Shown here: piece by piece, positions 57,065-64,000 of the stretch
Position numbering within the stretch: the first letter of the stretch is position 1
Layout: each line of letters starts with the position of its first letter
Assembly (NCBI RefSeq): GCF_024323335.1
Contig: NC_066580.1
Span: 443,587,851-443,651,850, forward strand
Length of the DNA stretch: 64,000 bases
Source of the DNA: Lathyrus oleraceus
Lineage: Eukaryota; Streptophyta; Magnoliopsida; Fabales; Fabaceae
Direction of reading: 5' to 3'
Made by a program: the position numbers and the translations under genes
Notes under the pieces: generated by a model
Seen by the model: the letters and a program-made list of their open reading frames with translations, nothing else
The model's database searches: none
Told to the model about the DNA's origin: nothing

Positions 57065-58603
57065 GGTAATCTACATGAAAATATAAGTATCAATAACATA
57101 TTTAATTAGGCCTTTAATTAAATATGCTCCCACTATTTTACTCAAAACAAATGACCCTCACCATTTGATTCGGAAAATCCCGTTGGAAGATTTTCTAGTG
57201 GGTCGAGATCCACATTTCACTTTGTTTTAAGTCCGCGTAGGCGGATTACACAAAACTAGGTTATTTAGGTAGGAACTCCTTCCAATTGTATCTAATACAA
57301 CTCTCGAATATTTTAGTTGGGTGAATAACTCCTTATTCCAATTCATCACATGAATTATTTCCAACTCTTGCTTCTAAACATATATAATCTTATTTTAATT
57401 TGTTTAGTTAAGTTTGACCCATTGTTTTAGCAATTGGATATTACAATTATCCCATTGCATCTTACTAATATAGAACATGCACCTCGCGTAGGCGAAACCT
57501 ACATTATCCGATACTAGTCTTGATGAGTGTTAAAACTTGGAAAGCATAAACTTAATATTTAATTTGAGGGAATTTGCAATTATTCTGATCTCACCGACTT
57601 ATTTATCATATAAATCGTCTCTCACATGCATCAACATACATAATGAAACAGTTATGGCCCCTAGCGCAATTGTTCTCCCAAGTCAATGAGAGAACCTAAA
57701 CTAACCTAATAACGATCTAAGCTTCTCCAAGCAAGATCTTCAAGGTTGTCCTCCTTTAATATTATATTCTTCTCTTTCTTCATAACATTACATTACATAA
57801 AAGAAAATCGTTTTACATACGAGGGAGTGAGATGAGAAAAGAAGTTACATTAAAAGATTAAAAGAGAGGAACGACACACAGGTCGTATTTTAAAATCCCA
57901 AAACAAAATAAAGGAAAACTAAGGCCATAACCGATCACCACAAGAAAATAATAATAACCACATTATTATTATTAATTTAAATTTTGTTAATTAATTAAAA
58001 CCAAATTAAATTTCGGCGACCAATCACACTACGTAGAGTTAGCCGGGGGTCCGTTGCCCGGTCAGCGGATGGGGGTTCCGCTGACCGATCAACGGGGCAG
58101 CGCCCCCTTGCGGAGTTGTAGGGGCAGCGCCCCGACTAAATTTTTTAATGAACAATTCATTTGAAATCGACGTTGTTTTTCGCATCAAAACTTGATACTT
58201 TAAAGCATAACTCTTGCGCAGTCACAACCCTATTCGCATAACTCTTTGACAGCACAACCCTTGTGCCGTCATTAACCCTAATGCACCAATTTCATACCGT
58301 CAAACACACCTCGATTGTTAATTCAGTATGATTGATCAACACGTCATTGCTTCACCATACTAATGTCAGATCAAGAAGCAAATGACCATTGATCGCTCAA
58401 AGGAAAACAACCATTAAGTGTTTGAATGAACGAAACAGAAACATTTTATCATATATGCCATATTTTGCATCAGAATTACTTATATGATATATATAACTTG
58501 ATCGATCGCAATTGCGTAACCTATGGACGATCGATGTATCGCTCTTCACCATACTAACGTCGGAATTACTTATATGATATATATAACTTGATCGATCCAA
58601 ATT
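57065..58603 (-). other. TE-C leader, gag-proximal part
   Basis: Untranslated leader between PBS and gag (about 1.66 kb once TE-F is removed). It includes a GC-rich block at 58020-58135 with hairpins and a direct repeat ACTTATATGATATATATAAC at about 58487 and 58567. No gene seen. Confidence 0.6.
58059..58133 (-). promoter_or_regulatory. Hairpin cluster in TE-C leader
   Basis: A perfect 11-bp stem (CGGTCAGCGGA 58059-58069, TCCGCTGACCG 58077-58087) with loop TGGGGGT is followed by two identical mini-hairpins GGGGC-AGC-GCCCC (58094-58106, 58121-58133). Such compact GC-rich hairpins upstream of gag often serve RNA dimerisation or packaging in retroelements. That role is inferred. Confidence 0.5.
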
Positions 58604-59408
58604 GTACATGTAACACCCCTTTTTCTACCCCAAATTATTTAGCATATAATCAGAGTAATTAAGCACGCATATAAAGAAAAGGGCGTCACATTGACGTTTT
58701 CGAAACTTAAAACTTTCAAAAACCAACAATACACCTGGTCATTCCAAATAACACATTTCACTCATCATGAATATTCAAGCAATATGCGTTCGCAGCGGAA
58801 AATAAAGAATACTCATGTAATTCATAATATGATCCATGTCCCATACCATGATCATCTCTCAATAATCACTTCAAATAAAATAAAACAATTAATGATATAA
58901 AGCATATCAAAATAAGATATGAGTTCAATACCACTAATCTACCCAGTGTTACATGACCAGAGCATTGACTCATTACCTAATTTCAAACTAAATACGGAAA
59001 CTCTCCCGCTAATCTTAAGCGAGCTACCGTCCCCCTACTCCAGCAATACTACTCTGTAGTATCTGCACGATACCCATGTAAAGGTAACATTCAAACTGAA
59101 AGGGTGAGAATTCAAATCATTATGAAATAGCATAATAAGACACAATGAATTAAAACACAATTTAAGAATTCATCACACTTGGTATAATCACGTCAATAAT
59201 ATTAACCAACAATCATTTCACATATTTCAAACATACATCACATTCACATCAATACAGGCATTCGATGATCACATAACTATGGACGACTCAATGCAAGACA
59301 ATGTGACTCTATGCATGTGGTACCTCAATGTGAACTCAAAGTTTCACCGCTTTCCGATTCAATATCTAGAATCCAAGCCACGCTTCCGATCCGGACAAGA
59401 CCAAAGCC

Positions 59409-59655
59409 CTACGTCTGTTTCCAATAAAGGATCACCGCTTAATACTACGCCTAATCCCAATTAAGGATTAACGTCTGCTACGTCTGTTTCCAATGAAGGA
59501 TCACCGTTTAAATACTACGCCTAATCCCAATTAAGGATTAACGTCTGCTACGTTTGTTTCCAATGAAGGATCGCCGTTTAAATACTACGCCTAATCCCAA
59601 TTAAGGATTAACGTCTGCTACGTCTGTTTCTAATGAAGGATCACCGCTTAACCAC
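59409..59655. repeat. ~70-bp tandem repeat in TE-F
   Basis: Units start at 59409, 59478, 59548 and 59618 with CTACGTCTGTTTCCAATGAA, GGATCACCG and CCTAATCCCAATTAAGGATT. Period 69-70 bp. Confidence 0.9.
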
Positions 59656-59973
59656 TTCCACAATGAAGTCAACCATGCTATGAATGAATGCACACATACC
59701 AACACATATGCAATTAAGACCATCTATATACCGTCTTAACATCCCACATATCACCATGACTCACAATTGGTACATATACACATTCATCACAACACATCAA
59801 TTACGATTACATATACACATCCATACGCATAAATCATTCACAACTCAATAATGGTATACATACACATTCATACAATATATTATTCACTAATATAGGCCAA
59901 TCATCAAATATGTACACATAGATTTCATTCCAAAATGCACACAACATTTAAATATCAATTTTTCACTTTCCAA

Positions 59974-60245
59974 ACAGTGTTAACCGGTTAACGCCCTGGG
60001 TTAATCGGTTAACGCAAAACAGAATGTGCTTCTTGGCAATTTATAACAGTGTTAACCGGTTAACACTCTGGGTTAACCGGTTAACGCAAGACAAAATTCA
60101 ATTTTTTTCAATATTATAACAGTGTTAACCGGTTAACGCCCTGGATTAACCGGTTAACGCAAGACAGAATTCAATTTTTTTCAATATTATAACAGTGTTA
60201 ACCGGTTAACGCCCTGGGTTAACCGGTTAACGCAAAACAGAAAGC
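59974..60245. repeat. 72-73 bp repeat with GTTAACCGGTTAAC palindromes in TE-F
   Basis: Four units start at 59974, 60046, 60119 and 60192. Each carries two copies of the 14-base palindrome GTTAACCGGTTAAC or a one- or two-base variant, separated by GCCCTGG. A cruciform or a dimeric protein site is possible; no function is known to me. Confidence 0.9.
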
Positions 60246-61027
60246 TGTTCCTGCACTAACACGAAGCAGAATGCAGATTTCCCCACATTTTTCATCGTTG
60301 GAGGACTTCCGGACCTCTGATTTCGATTTCGTAAAAAGCTATACGTTCAGAAAATTATGACTCATCCAATTATATATTCATTCACAGTTTTAGCATAATT
60401 TAATCATCACAGTTCAAGAGTATTTATCAAGACCTAATAATTCCAAAACCATGTCAATTAAGGATTTCAGCCAAAATCATGTTCCTACCCATTGACCCAA
60501 TCATACTAACCCATAATAATAAGGATTCCCCCCTTACCTTGTCAATTTGATGGAAACCCTGACTCCTCTTTACTTTTCCTCTCCTCTTTCTCTATTGCCT
60601 TCAGTGCTCAAGTGAATTCTAATTCTCACTCCCTCCACCTCTTACTATTTATAATAGTATTCTAGTTGGGCTTAAATCATCTAATTTAATCACTAGGCCC
60701 AATAATACCTAATATTTAAATACCTCTATTTAAATTTAAATAATTAACCACTCACTATGTCACCAATTTAATTAATTAATTCAATTATTTACTTATTTCT
60801 TATATCCACTAGATAATGAATTAATACACCAATTAATTAATTAATACTCCACATAATTAAATTAAAATAATAATAATAATAGTATAATAATTCAATACTA
60901 AAAAAAATGGGTTGTTACAGTACACACATGATGCCAAATTTAATTACTCATTTATTCTTTGATTCGTTCTGTCTTTTAACCGTATTAATACAGAAAATAA
61001 ACAGCTATCAGATGCATGGTTTCGTAA

Positions 61028-61042
61028 GTGGCTCTGATACCA
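61028..61042 (-). promoter_or_regulatory. TE-C primer binding site (initiator Met tRNA)
   Basis: Minus strand TGGTATCAGAGCCAC directly after the 5' LTR end CTCCTTCA. TGGTATCAGAGC complements the plant initiator methionine tRNA and is the classic copia primer site. Confidence 0.95.
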
Positions 61043-61043
61043 C

Positions 61044-61272
61044 TGAAGGAGAAGAGCGATCCAAAACGCAGCGGAATTTAAAAAATCTCTCCTTTAGTGA
61101 TCCTTACGAATGGGCATGATCAGTGGTAGAATCGTTACCTCTTGTGGCGATTGTAACCTTTGATGCAGATCTACGGAGCGATCACGAACGTTGAACGATG
61201 ATAACGCCTCTACTTAGTCCACACAAACAGATTCCTTCAATATCAGTGCTAGCTGCTACAAATGAAGACTTT

Positions 61273-61339
<67 letters not shown>

Positions 61340-62435
61340 GAAATTGCAACTGCACAAATGCTTATGCACAAGGGTTCTATTTATAGAACCACTTGTGTGG
61401 GCTGCAAGCTAAAAAGCCCACTTAAGTGTATGTGGCCCATATCTTATAATATGCCAAAATCACTTAAGCGCGTGGTACCTTACCATATTTCGTATTCTAC
61501 TTAAGTACACCGTACCTTACGATGTTCCACAATTCACTTAAGTGCACTGTACCTTATGGTGTTCCTTAGTTACTCTATCTCTCATCAATCCGTCCTTTTG
61601 TGTGTGACCCTGTAGGTTTTCGCGGCATTGACAATTATATTAAATCACGTATTTAACATAATAAACAGTGAGCGGTATCTAGCAACACATCACTGCTATC
61701 CAAGACACGAAAATGTCATGTGATATGACAAATCCTTTTATGATAATACTTATGTGTACAATTACCCTTTTGCCCTTATGTCTATATTGAACACAAGACA
61801 TAGACCATGTCATCCTTGTCCAGTTTAATATTGGGCCCATAGACATCTATCCTGTTACGCAGGATGGGAAAATTCCATCTAGGTCACTCATGTCCCTTAG
61901 CATGCTTCGTGGAGTACCCATCAACTGTCTTTATGGTCTTCCAGTTACGGACAATGTTTGATCAACAATAAGACACTTGACTCTATATTTAGGGTCCATA
62001 GTGGTTTCAGGTCGAAGGGTGGTATACACCATTATCACCATGAGAATAACTTATGACACTTTGCATAACATTCTATATAGTATTCTCATAGGGGGTCAAT
62101 CCAGTATAAATATTACTCTTAATATTCATACCTATGTTTAAGACTTGATAACTCCTTATCCATGATCCATGAGATGTGATCATCAGTCTATATACATAAT
62201 AGTCTTAATGCTTTAATGTTATCCTACTTCACAATAAAGCTCGACTACAGATACTTTAAGAATAGTGTCCTTATGTTTAATGTGATCTCATGATTAAGTC
62301 ACACTTGATACATTAAACGGACTAGCTATTCTAGGGACTTTATTAAACAAACATAATAAAGAAAAAGCCTTTTATTATTAATAAATAATTCGATTCAAGT
62401 ACCAAAAGTATTGTCCTCTAGGGCTTACACCAACA
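61044..62435 (-). repeat. TE-C 5' LTR (right copy)
   Basis: 1392 bp, TGTTGGTGTAAGCC...CTCCTTCA in sense. TATA box on the minus strand at plus 61378-61385. It includes a (GT)n(GA)n microsatellite at 61274-61336, whose GT half is absent from the left LTR. Confidence 0.94.
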
Positions 62436-62440
62436 ATATT

Positions 62441-64000
62441 AATACAGAAAATAAGAATACTGCTTCCACTTATCTGATAGTCTTCCAACTGATATTTCAT
62501 CAAGAGTAGCTGTGTGCAATAGCTTGTAGCTGAAATGCATTATGCTTCTTCTATGGATAAAGAAATAGTTGCTTGTCTTTTACTAGCCCAGGATATAAGG
62601 TTTTCACCTATGAATTGACAACTTCCACTAGTGGATTTTTTATCAATTCTATCTCCAACATAGTCAGCATCACATAATCCAACTAGATTATGCTCTAGGG
62701 ATTTTTTATAAAGCAACCTTATATTGGTTGTTACCTTCAGATACCTAAAGATCCTTTTAACAGTAGTTAAGTGAGTCTCTCTAGGATATGACTTAAATCT
62801 TGCACACAATGAGACACTAAACAAAATATCTGGTCTGGGAGCTCTTAAATAAAGTAAAGATCCGATCATACATGTATACAACTTTTGACATACTTTGGTG
62901 CTACTTTCCTCTTTGCTTAGATTGCAGGTTGGACGCATAGGAGTTGTCATGATCTTGCAATCATCTAGCTTGAACTTCTTCAGAAGCTATTTTGTGTATT
63001 TTGTCTGATGAACATATACTCCTTCCTTGCATTGATTGATTTAAATATCAAGGAATAACTTCAACTATCCCATCATACTCATCTCAAACTCAACCTGCAT
63101 TGAGTTTGAAAATTCTTTGCAAAGGAAAGCATTACTATAATCAAAGATAATATCATCCACATATACGTGGACAATTAAGATATCAACTTTAAGTTTATTT
63201 CTGAATAGTGTAGTGTCTACTTGTCCTTTTTAAAAACTACTTTCTAATATAAAATTACCCAATCTCTCATACCAAGCTCTGGGAGCTTGTTTGAGTCCAT
63301 AGAGTGACTTCTTAAGTTTGAAAACATGATCTGGATGGACTAGATCCTCAAACCCAATGGTTATTTTACATTCACTTCTTCAGAAATAACTCAATTTAAA
63401 AAAGAACTTTTAACATCGATTTGGTATAAAATAATATTATGATTAGTAGCATATGAGAGAAGTAACTTGATTGCCTCTAACCTTGAAACATGTGAAAAGG
63501 TTTTAGAGAAATATATACCTTCTTGCTGATTGTAGCCTTGAGCACAAGTCTAGCTTTATTTCTTACCACTTCTACTTATTCATAAAACTTCTTTTTGAAT
63601 ATCCATTTTGTTCCAATGATGTTCTTCTGATGGCGTTTGGGTACCAGATCCTAGACATCATTCATTCGGAACTGATTCAACTCTTCTTGCATTGCCACAA
63701 TCCATCCATCATTAGAAAGTGCTTCATCAACAGAAGTAGGTTCAACCATGGAGAGTAGTCATAACATTAAGTGTTATTTTATGAAAGCATACCTTATCTT
63801 TATAGGATTGTCTTTGTTTCCAATAATTAACTCTTTTAGATGTGAAGACTTGTACTTGAATGTCTTATTGCACTATGATGCTTATGAGGAGCCATCTTGA
63901 GCTTCTTCATAATCTTCTTCAATTGGATGGGCTTCAGAGGTTTGATCACTTTCTGGACCACCGACTTCTGAAGTTCTGATAGCTTTTGAACATTCAGCTT
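62441..64000 (-). pseudogene. TE-A RT and RNase H, partial
   Basis: Minus strand, entering from beyond the right edge: GTKWIFKKKF-like and KARLVLK fragments, FKLKKSLYGLKQAPRAWYERL near 63250-63310, YVDDIIF near 63150, then the open stretch 62950-62540 with MIGSLLYLRAPRPDILFSV, RIFRYLKVTTNIRLLY, GLCDADYVGD and KKSTSGSCQFIGENLISWAS. It continues into ATSYCTQLLLMKYQLEDY and is cut by TE-C; the remaining RNase H lies at 40749-40575. Many stops and shifts upstream of 62950. This is the typical Ty1/copia RT-RNase H order. Confidence 0.9.

Larger units (their letters stand above)
58609..60919. mobile_element. TE-F: solo LTR
   Basis: 2311 bp with ends TGTAACACCCC...GGGTTGTTACA (inverted TGTAAC/GTTACA), flanked by perfect GTACA duplications (58604-58608, 60920-60924). 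It contains no coding sequence, PBS or PPT, as expected of an LTR left by recombination between the two LTRs of a former element. Family unknown to me. It holds two tandem arrays. Confidence 0.85.
40750..62435 (-). mobile_element. TE-C: Ty1/copia retrotransposon, about 10.8 kb without TE-D
   Basis: Left (3') LTR 40750-53090, split by TE-D; right (5') LTR 61044-62435. Target duplication GTATT (40745-40749) / ATATT (62436-62440), one base decayed, lies in TE-A RNase H. The initiator-Met primer binding site (61028-61042) and polypurine tract (53091-53102) fix the minus orientation. One gag-pol frame (57064-53105) in the order gag, protease, integrase, RT, RNase H is diagnostic of Ty1/copia. It contains TE-D in its LTR and TE-F in its leader. 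The sublineage (Tork/Angela-like) is a guess from LTR length. Confidence 0.92.
3763..64000 (-). mobile_element. TE-A: SIRE/Maximus-like Ty1/copia element, partial, host of all other insertions
   Basis: The oldest element, on the minus strand. Its 3' LTR is at the left (3763-5089), preceded in sense by a polypurine tract, an extra (envelope-like) ORF, the end of RNase H, and RT/RNase H at the right edge, where it leaves the window. It is broken into three blocks by TE-B (7458-39392) and TE-C (40750-62435). The order pol, extra ORF, 3' LTR, and the GGGAGAT|TGTTGG junction are typical of the SIRE/Maximus copia lineage. Base context on the left is GACCA (3758-3762), so the same five bases should follow the far LTR. 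Coding parts carry stops and frameshifts; the element is dead. Confidence 0.8.

Noticed and set aside
58609..60919. TE-F as a MITE or other DNA transposon
   Set aside because: Only six-base inverted ends, TG...CA termini, a 5-bp duplication and 2.3-kb length fit a solo LTR better, although no full-length relative is visible here.
61028..61042. A possible tRNA gene at GTGGCTCTGATACCA
   Set aside because: Only the tRNA 3'-end complement is present, next to an LTR; it is a primer binding site.

Overview
The window is plant nuclear DNA, almost certainly from a legume. The LTR families resemble those of pea, vetch, lentil and clover genomes, but the species cannot be fixed from sequence alone. 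Apart from the 3' part of one host gene at the left edge (about 1-1570) and about 2.2 kb of AT-rich spacer behind it, nearly everything is one nested stack of LTR retrotransposons. No rRNA, tRNA or CRISPR was seen.

Layout. TE-A is a SIRE/Maximus-like Ty1/copia element on the minus strand; its 3' LTR is 3763-5089 and it runs past the right edge. TE-B (7458-39392, plus strand) is a Tat-lineage Ty3/gypsy element inserted in TE-A's extra (envelope-like) ORF. TE-E (9674-27505, minus strand) is an Ogre-like gypsy element with 4.78 kb LTRs inserted in TE-B's gag. TE-C (40750-62435, minus strand) is a Ty1/copia element inserted in TE-A's RNase H. TE-D (40975-51879, plus strand) is a short gypsy element inserted in TE-C's 3' LTR. 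TE-F (58609-60919) is a solo LTR in TE-C's leader. Target-site duplications are CGTGG for TE-E, GAAGG for TE-D and GTACA for TE-F. They are decayed for TE-B (GCAGG/ATAGG) and TE-C (GTATT/ATATT). Interrupted coding frames resume in phase across TE-B and TE-E.

Relative ages, judged by eye from LTR pairs, fit the nesting: TE-C several percent divergent, TE-B about 2%, TE-E about 1%, TE-D about 0.2%. The two youngest elements have the worst pol genes. TE-D keeps an intact gag but has lost the RT palm. TE-E keeps a 428-aa gag/linker ORF lacking the capsid core, followed by a ruined pol. Both look like non-autonomous elements moved in trans.

Points most worth following: an array of about 20 small hairpins with a near-constant loop and changing, self-complementary stems in TE-D's 3' region; about 30 motifs in TE-E's 3' region that are complementary to TE-E's own primer binding site; a multi-exon antisense gene with a plant mobile domain in TE-B; and a hairpin cluster in TE-C's leader that could be a dimerisation or packaging signal.
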